Source of the DNA: Nectonema munidae
Taxonomy: Eukaryota; Nematomorpha; Nectonematoida; Nectonematidae
Reading direction: 5' to 3'
DNA length: 64,000 nt
Assembly: GCA_030549495.1 (NCBI GenBank)
Contig: JAUIRK010001034.1
Location: 1-64,000, forward strand
Positions 1 to 57,549 of the stretch are shown in pieces. The notes below the pieces were generated by a model that saw nothing but the letters and a program-made list of their open reading frames with translations, had not been told where the DNA came from and searched no databases. Position numbers and translations under genes: made by a program. Numbering within the stretch: position 1 is the stretch's first letter; each line of letters starts with the position of its first letter.

Positions 1-108
1 TATATATATATATACACCAGCATCACATAGTATCGTCCCATATTTACGTTTAAAATGAATGACTTAACTGTGCGAGTAGTCATTTTAATCTTCCTTTCTT
101 TCTTGTAG

Positions 109-46022
<45,914 letters not shown>

Positions 46023-49000
46023 CCAAAGTTATGCCGCGACATATTTTTTTATGATGATTGTACAATATTCTTTATTATATGTAGTTCCATTTTTCTTTTT
46101 TCTATATTACCATCCTTTTTTGTATAAACCAACATTTTTGTCTTTAAAAAGTGCAAATTTCTTTTTCCCGCAAGTCGATCCAAGGCTTGTGGTTGTCTTT
46201 TTTACAAATATTTTATTTTTCCATTTTGTAAGCGCATGTATAAATCATATATTGTCAAGTTTAAATGCTTATTTTAACTAGAGAACTCGATTTTATTATA
46301 AAATATCTTTAAAATTTACCAAAGGGCTCTGCATCACCTCCTTTTACAATTTTCCAAAACACTCACCATATTTTTCAACTTTTACTTAAAAAGCCGCTGT
46401 CCTTATCAAAATTGGTCTTTATTTTGCTTCAAAATGAAACGGGTCTGCGCTTTAAGTCTTTAGATATCGAATAGCAACGTTGCTTTAAACGTTTCGCTAT
46501 CAGAAGGCATTTATGTTGGGCCGCGAATAACCCTTTACTAAAATGTAACAGGCAACCACAAAATACTTGTAATTAGAATCGATCATTAGTTCAAAGAATT
46601 GCTGAAAATTACGAATATATTTCAATTTTAATAATAATTAGTTTGCTCTAAAATTTCCAAAATCTATTTTTGTGCATTTAGATTCTTATTAGCATAAATA
46701 TATGGGAATATTTGTTGATTTGAAATCTTGGAAATTGGAAGAAAAAAAAATTAACGCAAATGAATAATAATTCTTGTTTTTACTTCAAAGGAAAATATCT
46801 TTGAAGAAGAGGAGAATTAAATGCATAAGTAAACAAAATATGACATATTGAATCATGACCATTTGTGCTGTTCTGGTAGATAAAGATGGAAGATCCAAAA
46901 TAATATGGTTAGAAAGGTTAGTGACTTGGTCAGATATTAAAGGGCTGCTTTGCAAATGTCTACTAATAGTTGACTAGTTAGTTTGTTATGCTCGCGTTCA
47001 TTGCCTGTTAAATTTAAAAAACACTTTTGCTATAAATATACAATGGAATTTTCTGCAATAAGTTCCTAAGATGGAAAATTTAATTAATCGCGCTGTAAAT
47101 AATTACACAACTTTGTATAAATCTCTCTTAGATAGCAGTATTTCCTATACTTTTCTAATTATTAGTGCTCTTCTGTTCAAAACGTCAACGGCAAACGAAT
47201 CCAAAAAGGATTCAATATTCCACATCCTCATTTATTTATTTGTCTTCTCTTAAAACAATGTAAAATCAATATCAATTATAAGTGTCCATTTTATAAATAA
47301 ATTTAAAAAAACACCTTTAAAATGAAGACAGTTAATATTAATTAAAAGTTTTAATAACAGAAGGAATTAATTTCTATATAGATCGTCTCTGTTTCAATAT
47401 TATACAGGCCAAACGAGCATCATATTATTTTAGTATATAATATGATAAAAATTCCAATTTTCTGGATTCAGCCAATCAAACTAACGCTATTTTTATGCTT
47501 GTGTAACCCCGATATTGCTCCTTTTTCACTGTAATATAAAGTTTCAGACTTGCTCGTTCTGAAGCTTAATTGAAATAAACCACCCTTTTGTGTTGCCTGA
47601 CTAAAATCCTTGCCTACTGTCCTAGTTTGCATACATGATATATTTTGAAACAAATCAATCCTACTTTTGAAAGTAAATTATATTTTAATTTTTTACTTTT
47701 ATATATGTATGTTGTATAGTAGTATATATTAATTTGATAATACGTTAACGGATACATAATGTAAAACTACTAGTTTATTTTCTTATAATTAATTGAATTT
47801 GATAATTAGTTAAAAACTTCGCCCTAAGATACTTCACCAAATTATTTTTTTTCCGAATGACTTTTTAGTTCAGCAAAGCTAATATATAGAGAAAATCGGA
47901 AATGCTGAAGAGCTTACTTTCAGTGTGAGATTTTTTACATTTATCAATAAAATGAATGTTAACTGTAATTTTGACCTAATTATCCAAATCAAGTGGTATG
48001 AACTATACAAAACGTAAAAAGCACCAACATTTTAAATGTGATCTTTGGAAAACTCTTTATCATAGTGACTGTTGAAGTAGTTTATCAAAAATAAAAGCAG
48101 CCTTAAAATTTAGGCATTTTTTGCAAATAAAAGAGACGCTAAAAAAGATTTCTAAGTGGTGGACCTCATATTTTTAAAAATTGTGTTTTCAATTATCTTT
48201 ATAGAGGTCATTTAAAGTTTTTTTCAATTTATTTTCAAGCACTAAAATTGATCTAGAAAATGATTTCAGCAAAACAAACCTACAAAATTCGGAAATAACT
48301 GATAATTTTTTGAACTATAGTAATGAATGAGAATGTTCATTTTTCTCCTACTGCCAAATTAAAAAAACAAATTTTCAACGTCAAAATGGAAGGATTGAAC
48401 ACCAAAAGTTATTTTGGATTCCAAAAAGTCAACATTTTGATCTGAAGGAAGGAAAAGAAATGGGAATTTATCACGTTTATGTAGTTTGGTGCAAAAATAT
48501 TTATCAATATGCTTCATAAAAATCAGTTTTTTAGATCAAATTTTATCATGAACAAAAGTGTTAATTTGGATTCAGAAAAAGTTGACGATTTGATAAGGGT
48601 TCATGAAAATATTAACTTATTTTAACAATTTTTTACAATTTTTGTCATAAAAAAGTAAATTTGTTTGTAATCTAATTTATTAATTGTAGGTATGGTCTCA
48701 GTTCAGTTTTATGTCTACTTAAATTTACTTAAAAAATAAATTCTTTGTAAATTATTTTAACTTATGCAAATTTTCAACTCTGTTATGAATATAAAAATTT
48801 CAAAAAAACGCATTGTAATATAATAAATATAATAATGTAAAAGATAAAAACAAAATGAAAAAAGGGAAATTGAAAACGGAAAACTACGAATCTTATGGAT
48901 TCTAGAAATGATCAAAACTACAATTTTTTAGTTTCTAATAAAATAAAACGAGTGAGTTAAGAATCGTGTGTAAACAGCGCCTTTCCCTCTCAGATTAATT

Positions 49001-49036
49001 AATAATTCTAATTATAAGATTATTATTTCCTCGAAG
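46023..49036. other. 3' region of scribble, no gene recognised
   Basis: The 3' UTR must begin here, but no AATAAA lies within the first few hundred bases after the stop; the first clear one I found is at 47296-47301. The stretch 46320-46560 is slightly GC-richer, without an assignable frame. ORFs at 46051-46281 and 47071-47253 look like chance T-rich frames. Confidence 0.55.
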
Positions 49037-49165
49037 ATTTTATCCAAGTCCTTGAAAGGATATTTCTCAAGCACAATCCCACGCACACTGAGTCAAGGAC
49101 AATCACATCGCAATCCATTACTTGTCCATGAAGACAACTACCCTCCAGACTCTTCCTCTAAAATA
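49037..49165 (+). CDS. exon-like block, unassigned (possible alternative scribble 3' exon)
   Basis: Clean acceptor (tatttcctcgaag, ends 49036) and donor (gtaaat at 49166) bound 43 codons in phase 0: ILSKSLKGYFSSTIPRTLSQ followed by a polar stretch ending PPDSSSKI. GC is clearly above the flanks. I do not recognise the protein. It could be an exon of a separate gene, or be joined in frame to an internal donor of scribble exon 23 (after 45932). A further phase-0 frame opens after cctgcag at 49238 and ends at a TAG at 49373. Confidence 0.4.
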
Positions 49166-49431
49166 GTAAATTTTATTTACCTGACAAATTAACTTCATGC
49201 CCTATTAACTGCTTTAGCAATCGTTATCATCCTGCAGGTAATTCTTGTTCTGATGCACACACCTCTTGGATCTATTGATTTCACCTCATTTTTGCGGAAC
49301 GACTTTATTAATCGCCTAATAATTACAGAACTTTCTTTTGAAATCGTTCTCCCAGCACGGAAAGCTTGGGAATAGAAGATTGCGAAGGATAAACCTGACG
49401 TTAATTGCGCCTTTCTCTTGAATCAGCCGCC

Positions 49432-49773
49432 ATGTCAAAGGAGGATGCAGGGGCAGTTGTTAATTTATTCCATGTAATTAATGGAGAAGTGAAGAAACTT
49501 CTTAGAATTTCACAGAGCCGAAGCATCTCTTCTAGAAGTGCACTTTTTTCAGAAGCATACTTACAAAGTATTTTCAAGTGGATGAAGTGGACTTATTTCG
49601 ATGGAGAAAGACTATTGTACGCTCACGCTAGCAGAATCAAGGCAAACTACGTGCATAACAATTTCCACTATACTATGCAGAGTTTTGCATTTAAAATGTT
49701 CCCCGTGTCCCCTACCTATTATTTCCGAACTTTTATAAAGCAACAAGCTTTTTGTCTTTCACTGGCACACTAG
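49432..49773 (+). CDS. small ORF (113 residues) with strong start context, unknown
   Basis: Starts at an ATG preceded by cagccgcc, a strong Kozak-like context, and reads MSKEDAGAVVNLFHVINGEV then a Ser/Arg-rich piece SQSRSISSRSALFSEAYL and an aromatic C-terminal half; stops at 49771-49773. No domain, signal peptide or clear membrane segment. The GC-richer first third argues for coding, the AT-rich end less so. A donor-like gtaatt after codon 14 means it may instead be part of a spliced exon. Follows the exon-like block at 49037 on the same strand. Confidence 0.35.
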   Translation: MSKEDAGAVVNLFHVINGEVKKLLRISQSRSISSRSALFSEAYLQSIFKWMKWTYFDGERLLYAHASRIKANYVHNNFHYTMQSFAFKMFPVSPTYYFRTFIKQQAFCLSLAH

Positions 49774-50705
49774 TGTTTTTACGCGATTCCGCTTTAATTT
49801 TAAGTTTTTTTGTTTAACGGAAATATCGTCAATTCCGGTTCAATTATGGAAGCTTCCATGCCTCGCCTATTTTAAAAATGAATACAGGAATTTGGCATTT
49901 GTCATAATTATAAAGATTGTCTAATAATATAATTAAGAAAAAAAAAAGTAATCTCCTTTCAATTAAACTTAATTTTTCATATTATTTATCGAATTTTATT
50001 GGAGAGCAGCATTGCGCATTCACATATATTTATGCTTCAATTTATTCACTTAATATTGTAAATAAAATGTATCCTTTTAACTAAGCAACATAGGTAACTA
50101 ATGTTTATATTTGATTTAATCTATTTCTTTTAAATTTGAAATAAGTTCAATCACTGTGTAATCTTTTTTATACTATTTTATATATAATTTTTTTGTGACA
50201 AACCTTTACAAATAAAAATGTATCAACAGCTCTGTTCATAGGCATGAGCATTGGGTGTCGTTTATGCGTTCTCACGAATTACTATATAGTAACAATAGAT
50301 GGAAAATATTTTATGAATAAGACATTTTTTTTTAAATTTACATGTATTCTTGCTTACTATCTCATGGAGCGTTCTTCAAGTTGAAATAATAGTTCGTATA
50401 TTTGTGGCAGATTGGTTGTTTTGCTAGAGGTTTTTTGTTTAAACTTTCTCTCATGAGCTTCAAATATTCAATACTAATTCTTTTATCAAAAAAAAAGTTA
50501 ATTCAATGCATTCTTCGGACATATGCCATAAATGATTAGTAAATGTTTTCTTTGTTACATTAAAAATCCTTTTATCAGGGTATTTGTTGAAATTTTCTTG
50601 AACTGCATGGATCACTGATAGAAAGAGATTGTTTTATTCATGCGCTAACTTAAACCAATACAGAAAACAAAGAAAAATCCAGTATTCCTTGTTTTTCAAT
50701 TTACG
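49774..50705. other. AT-rich stretch, nothing recognised
   Basis: No coding or repeat signal seen. AATAAA-type sequences at about 50210 could be polyadenylation signals for the ORF upstream, but this is not testable here. Confidence 0.5.
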
Positions 50706-51400
50706 TCATATTGAAGTGATTTTAAAATGAATAATTTTAATAGAGTAAAATGCTTTTGCCATCCTTCGTACCCGATGAATAGCTCCTGGTGGACGAAAAT
50801 CAATTCCCTTTGTAGGAATACCTCCACGAAAAATAATAAAAAGCTCTAAAAGATCTTGATAATTATGTCTTAAAAACTTTTTTTTAAGTTCTGTTAACTC
50901 AAATAGTTCTGTTTTTAACTTTTCTTTTTTTAATGAAGGCATCTCTACTAGCTTCAAAAAGGTTTGATAAAATATACTGCAATTATTTTTAAAGCGTTTA
51001 AATATTATGATTTCTGGGCTTGTAGAAATTGAGCCCAAAGAGACTTCAAGTGCAGCTTTTAATAAAAGTTCTAGAATTACAAGTTTTTTCAAGAATCCCT
51101 TCCAGCAAAAGAAAGATATCCACCTGTATTTTTACCTGTTGTATCAAAACAAATTGTCTTTACCTTGTCTGAAAAATTTCATCGTTTCTAACAATTTGCC
51201 AGATTCAGCCTGGGTTTTTCTTGCTGAGTTAATTTTGGAACTCCTAGCAAGTGTTCTGTATCCAAAGCAGAAACAAGAACTAGCAAACAATCAATGTGCT
51301 TTTGAGAGATTAGATCTTCCATCATCTTACCATCCCAGTGAAATTGATTCTTCAACAAAAACCCCTTTATTTCAGGAATTTAACCGCTTCTGATTTTTAT
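50706..51400 (-). pseudogene. relic of a repetitive arthropod/cnidarian protein family (GGIPxxGIxFRxPGAxHRxRWMAKAxY type)
   Basis: The minus-strand C-terminal half reads LLELFIIFRGGIPTKGIDFR, PPGAIHRVRRMAKAFYSIKI; the N-terminal part has VLVSALDTEHLLGVPKL and an IHWDG-like start. These blocks belong to an unnamed protein family present in many copies in aphids, Hydra and copepods (LTILFLGGIPxxGVxFRxPGPIHRARWMAKAIYxLKI, from memory). Its behaviour in genomes suggests it comes from a transposable element. This copy is broken in several places. The + strand ORF at 51007-51393 is its antisense shadow. Confidence 0.75.
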
Positions 51401-54400
51401 TCTTTGTCTATGAAAAGACACCTAGATATCCAATCATTATTATTATTATTATTAAATCTTATTATTGTAAGATACCATGTAATATTTTTAGGGATTCTCT
51501 TTTGAAAAGGCACGATCTTTAGACAAAATCTTTTTACTCACTGCAATTTATCTTTACCCTCTTTGTTGCCTGTTGTAGAGAAGAGCATAAATATTTATGC
51601 GTAGATATGCTTCTTTTTTCATATGTTTATGATTTCCTTTTTATTATTTTGTTTTTCCGTGTAGTTTCTCATACCACATCATCACTTCAAATTTGATATT
51701 CCTATATATAAATCAAATGCCTCTTTCATGTAAGAATCCAAGTTTACGTTTTAAATTATTTCATTTATGTGCTAGAATAGAGAAGTCAAAATTTTCATCT
51801 GTTTAAAAATGATCCTTGAAATCATTATAAAAATGAAATAATCTTTTTTAACATATAAACGCAATTCCAAAAGTGTTGAATACTTGTTCTTTGTTTATTA
51901 AATTTTTTTGACATAATAACTTGGACTTATTTTACACAAACCTTATAAAATAAGACTTTAACACGTTTTAGAATTAGTGATGCTATTAGAAATAAAAAGT
52001 TGCTTTTTTGACTTCCAACTGTCCGACATTTATAAGCCTCGTTTATTGTTTGATTTTGGAACGAAATGATCAACCGTTTCATTTTCTTCACTAGAACATG
52101 TAAGCAATTACGATGAAATTTTTTCTCATCGATGCTTCTAACATCAAATTAGATTTCTTCCTTATTTTTTCAGTTTCTATTCTTTCAGCTTTTTCTTTGA
52201 TCTAAGGAAGAACAAATTGTCAACATTTCCTATGCAACCTGAACGATTTTTCTATTTCAATGATGGGTGGAGGATGATTTTTCTATTTTTGAAAATTATA
52301 AAATTGTAAATCTTCAAAACAACTTTGATTAATTCTCAACAACAATTTCCTAATTGATCTACAAAGTGATTTTCTTTATTTTGTGACATTTTGAGATTGT
52401 GGAAGAGTGTATTTTTAATTTTGTCCATTCTTTGAAAAAAATTCTTTCACGATGTTCTTGTTGAGTAGGAATACTAATTCTAAATTAGTCTAATTCTATT
52501 TCGGTGGAAGCTTAATTTCACAACTCAAACACCATAAACGGATTGACTTAATTGTTCTCCGTAGTGCAAGCGTAAAAAATAACCAAATGCTGTCTATAAC
52601 TAGGTAATTTTGAACCATTAGTATCATCATTCTTAGAATCCATCAAATATAACTTTTCCTTGTATTTATTTAAACTTTTTAGCACATTTGTTTACATGCA
52701 TTTTAAAAAACAAATATATAGCAAAAAAGAATAGTAAAAACCTATAATTTGAACAATGAATTAAACAAAGTCAAAATACACAAATTTAGCTCAATTTTTA
52801 AATCTATATGGTATAGTCATACAACTTCCTGTTTATCAAAGAACAAAATCCTACAATAGTTATATGCGAGTCTGCTTTTTATGTATAATAGGGGACTACT
52901 GATGTTATAGCTATACAATTTACCATTTTACTTTAACTTTCAAAAATGCTTTTTATACTAAAATTGTTGTGTAATGTTTTTTCGGATAATTGAATAGTTT
53001 TAGACAGTATTGTTTTATTGAAATTTAGAAAATATGGAACACCCTTAATTATTTTATAATTAATAATTAAGTTAAACAAATGATAAAATGATGTTCATTT
53101 TTCCTCATTAACTTTTAAGGGTTCAAGCAAATTTCCTACTAATGTTTGTGTATGCAAGCAACTTCATAGAGCTAACTTATATATCATGGAAATTTAAATT
53201 TTATGTGCGGTGAGCCTCACTCAAGCGGAACAAGTTTTGAAGATGCACTGGAATCTGTATATCTAAAACGAAGTCTGACAATTCGCCTCACTCTTTTCCC
53301 AATGGTTGTCAGCCAATCAACGGCGACGTTGATGAAGTGACTTGAACAATTCGGTGTCATTATTTTTGTACGTGAATAGTATTTAGGCTTTCGTAACGCA
53401 TTGGTTTCAGCATATTTTAGAAGATGTGTTTATTTCAAATTTTTCTACAAGGTTACATAACGACAACAGCAAACTGCTGTGTAAAAACAACCAAATTTAA
53501 GATATTTTGCTTCTGTATATACATACAGTCATATATATACACACAATTTATAATGACATAATTGAGTATAATTACGCCCCAAAATTTCAAAGGCATATTT
53601 TTCCTTTTTTCTGACTTTTGAGATGCAACCTCTAAATTTTGCTTCAATTTTTAAAATACCAAATATCTTGTTTCCAAATCTTTACGTAAGTTTTTTGGGA
53701 TTTGTCTAAAGCTTCAAAATATGAGTTTCTTTTTTTATCAGGACTGAGTAAATTAAATTCTTGATAAAAAGAACATATGGGTATTTGAAAATTCTGTTTT
53801 TATAATACAATTTTATGATTTACCTTGATCAGAATTTTTCTTTCAAACATTAATATATTACATAAGTGCATATGTAGATTGCGAAGAAACGAATTAGAAA
53901 TAAATCTTTGATTGTTTCTCATTGGTCTCACCTCATTTTTATGAACATGAACCCTTTTACTCAACTCTTTTCTGAACTCTTTTTCAAAATTTGTGGAATT
54001 GACAATTTCAACGAATGAATATCTTTATTAATTATACGTTTATAAACATTGAATAATAATTTTTTCAATTACCAAGAAAAAGTCATTGCTTATAATTTCT
54101 TGGTCAGTCTTTCAAAGGATCCAATTTGATATGCAACTTCTTAATCATTTTAGAAATATTCAAATTCAATGAGTTCGCTATAGAATCGGAACAGTTAAAA
54201 TTTGCTTATAATTTTGCATTCGTTAAACGAAAGGAAAAAGATTTATAAAATTAGAAAAAATTTAATATTAAATAAAATTTTGAGATTCAACTTTCAAATT
54301 TGGTTTCTTGTTGTTCAGAAGGCGGCTGTGATTTGAATATCTTTATAATGCCCACTTTTATTGACCCACAGTGAGGTTGTGAATAAACAAATCCCAGAAA

Positions 54401-55700
54401 CTTATTTTTAGAATTGATTTTTCTTTATTTCCATGAGAAACACATTTCAAGCAACGTTACAATTACATATTTGTTTTCTACGCGTTTATTTTTTGAAAAA
54501 ATAGCTACATTTGTTAAATGCTATTTTTTAGAATACAACATTTTTGTACTTTGAATATCAATTTTTTTGAAATGTTAAGATTCAGCATATGAATAATCAA
54601 TTATGTGCCGTAAGACTGTTTTCAATTCGGAATATTAAGACAGTCTAGAAAATGTATGAATTTATTTCATTTTAAATAATCATAGAATGTGATAGTCTGA
54701 AAAATAATTTGCTAAAATTTATGCTATATCGGTTATATGCGCGTTTGAATAGCAAAAAATAGTTCACATTTTTTCCATATAAAATTATAAATGATAGAGC
54801 TTGATAAAATTTAATAGTAAATTATTAAACTTGAATTTGTGCATGCGTTAAAATTTTTTTGAAGATTTAAACAACGAACATCAAATTAATGTAAATTTTG
54901 GAAATAAATACTTTTTTCTGAAAAAATTTTAATGATTTTGAAAATCATGCTTTGAAATAACTTTTAGTAATGTTGATATTAAAATTCTGTATTTATTAGA
55001 ATAGCGATAAATTTAAGTCGAAAATGGGAAAAGAGGGATCGATTGAAAAGTTTGAAGACATAAATATCGGATATAAAATGATTAATTATTATTTAAAAAA
55101 TAAAATTTAGTTTAAAATAAAGTTTTTTTCCGAAACACCGCATTCAAGTGAAAGGTTGGTGATCTTTTCTTAACAAAAATCATAAATAATGAATCATTCA
55201 TGCTAAATTTCAACACGATGTTCAGATTGATAAATGTTTAAATGAGGTTGTTGACCTGAAAACTTAAAAAAGGGATAAAATTATTGAACTTGGGATTTTG
55301 GTCTAAAAAACTGAAATTAAAATAAATTAGTAAGGAAGTATGAAAAACAAATTTCCTTAATAAGGAATATTAAAAAAATTTATCATATAACATTGCCATG
55401 CCCACCTCATCTTTCTCCATTAAAACGTACCTGTGTGTAAGCTTTTTCAAGGTCAATTCTTTTTCAATAAGGTCATAGAAGATTTGCCGCTGAGAAGGCA
55501 TGAATAAAATTTGAAAAAACAATAAGTAAAACTTTCTTTCAAATCTGAAAAATTGAATAAAAGTCATACTTACCTTAGTTTCCTATATATTTCGTTTCAT
55601 GCGCTTATTTTCGTCTATTCGATTCAGTTGCATTTCCTTCACTTTTTCACGTTTCTTGAGCATCTACTCTTATTGAGCAAAGGTATTTCAATTTTTCTAC
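51401..55700. other. AT-rich desert with one small GC-richer island
   Basis: Apart from the island at 53203-53340 nothing is recognisable. An (ATT)n tract lies at 51436-51455. Small ORFs at 53453-53647 and 55370-55567 (both minus) show no family features. Confidence 0.6.
53203..53340 (+). CDS. possible small ORF or exon, 45 codons, unknown
   Basis: An ATG at 53203 opens MCGEPHSSGTSFEDALESVY then LKRSLTIRLTLFPMVVSQST and ends at TGA 53338-53340. The segment is markedly GC-richer than the surrounding 4 kb. FEDALESVYLKRSLTIRLTL resembles the alpha-B/beta-6 end of a PDZ domain, but this is weak. gaa|gtgact before the stop could be a donor. It could be a lone exon of a gene that continues past the window, or a decayed element. 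Confidence 0.25.
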   Translation: MCGEPHSSGTSFEDALESVYLKRSLTIRLTLFPMVVSQSTATLMK

Positions 55701-56910
55701 TTCAGATCGCATCACACTCTTCAATTGACCTCTTTCCGTCTTGCTCATTTTAATGTGTCACATTTTGATTTTTCTATATTTCGAGGTATTCTTCTATTTT
55801 TTTTAATTCAAACAGCTGTGATAGAGTTTGATTCCACTCACTTAAATTATAATCATTAATACATTATGTAATTATTGTTTAACTCATGTTTTGTTTCAAA
55901 TAAACTTCTTCTTTTCGTACTGATCCTTCACCATGACTAAGTATACAGCTGCTACGTACTTTTTCCTCATCACCCATCAAATCAGTTCGCGCCGTATCCT
56001 ATCGTATTCTTTTTCGACATCTACAATTACCATATGAAGTCATTTTGTTGTGCATCTGTGTTTCTGTCTATATTTTTAACACATCTATTGAATCTTTTGT
56101 GTTCCTTCCAAGCAAGATATCAGGCATTCCTCTCATCCTGTTGTTGAGTTTTTGCTCCCAGATTTTAAACCAATAGCTAAAAATTTTAACTCGGTGCCTT
56201 CTCTAATTCTGATTTTTGTTTTTATTGCTCATTCTCCATGAATATGGAAGCTCCCCTTCCACCAACACTGTATTCATCCTTTCTGTTTTTACAATGATGT
56301 TTCATGCTAACAGCCCATTTTTTTGCCATACTGCTATATTTCTCTTTATCTCAAAATTGGGCTCCGTTCAACACAATGATCTGCTCGTAAGTATTCTCAA
56401 TGCCTTCTTTCTTTGTCGTTCATCAGATTTTCAAAGTATTGGCTCCATCTTTTAGCAATCATTTCTTTGTCGCTAATATTCCATGTCCTGTCATTTTCTT
56501 GAGCGTTTCTTTCCAAATGTATAGATCTTTTTTCTTCCTCATTAGTTTTCTTCTTTTTCTTCCTTTCTTGAACTTTTTCTGACGACACCCACACCTCATT
56601 CTTCATGAAAATTACTTCTCGTTCTCTAGCTGCATTCTTTTTTACCACATGCTCAATTTTACTCTACAAGTGATTTACGCTTCGCGTTGGGTCCATCGTG
56701 GCGATATTTCGAACTTGGCTTCTTCGACAGCTTCCACCTTTTTGTCCTAGAAATGTATTTTGCGGCCTTCTTTGTAATTTCTTTTTCGACAGGTGTCTTC
56801 TTGCAACCTTGGCTTTCGTCAGCACACTTCTCCCCATCTGGAAGTGGTCTACTTGAGATTCTTGCTTCCACTTTTTTATTTTATGCTCTTCCCTTTCTGC
56901 AACCAAGTTT
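55700..56910 (-). pseudogene. LINE reverse-transcriptase relic (RTE-like)
   Basis: On the minus strand, from 56906 downward: a basic linker rich in Lys/Arg; NISDKEMIAKRWSQYFENLM (family: ISDKExIxERWKEYFEELLN, the block between endonuclease and RT); and near 55940-56035 VIVDVEKEYDRIRRELI with WVMRKKYVAAVYLVMVKDQY (family FIDLEKAYDRVPRELLWWALRKKGVPxxYVxLIQDMY, RT motif A). The YADD block was not found. Frames change several times, so this is a dead, truncated copy. Same clade as the nested LINE tail at 18 kb. Confidence 0.82.
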
Positions 56911-57549
56911 TTGTGACTTTTCTTCTTTTGCGAATTGCAATATGCTTTTCTTCTTAGTTTTTGGCCCCGTAATTCAAACTGTCATGAACCTCCTGAGAGC
57001 CATAGATGTCATCGCCCCTACGTATTGGTTTGAGTGCCTCCTTTTGGAATAGTTACAAAATACACTTTTATAACATAAAATCATGTCTCTACATTTGTAC
57101 CATTCGTTTCTAATGAAGTCTGATCAAACAAGTCTGTGATAAGTGTTAAGAAATCGTGAATTAAAGTGCATGTTCCTAGCAAAATTAAATTTTATTATCA
57201 AGAAACGATGCGTTTACTTCGCATTCGAAAGTTTTTAGCAGTGTTCAATCAAACACCCAATAAGTAACTTGAATACGTTCGACTCTTAATACCAAAATGT
57301 TCCTTTGAACTAATAACACTGTCCAACACATTTTTGCTACAAGCTAAAATATATCATTTTCTAATAGTCCTAAACTGTTATTTTCTAAAAAGTAATCTCT
57401 TTATATTCAAAATGCCTCCTATTTTTTCTTATTTGCGTTTTCGTAAATATATGTACCTATTATCTGTATATATAAAATCACAATACATGTACAAATAAAA
57501 GTATGAAAAAACAAATTTATTTTTTATATTTATGTTTTTTCTGTGAATA
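56911..57549. other. AT-rich spacer, nothing recognised
   Basis: Lies between two minus-strand relics. The + strand ORF at 56687-57052 overlaps the LINE relic in antisense and is not a gene. Confidence 0.55.

Noticed and set aside
51007-51393. 128-residue + ORF
   Set aside because: Antisense of the repetitive-family relic on the minus strand.
56687-57052. 121-residue + ORF with hydrophobic segments
   Set aside because: Antisense of the Lys/Arg-rich LINE linker; hydrophobicity arises from the complement of AAR codons.
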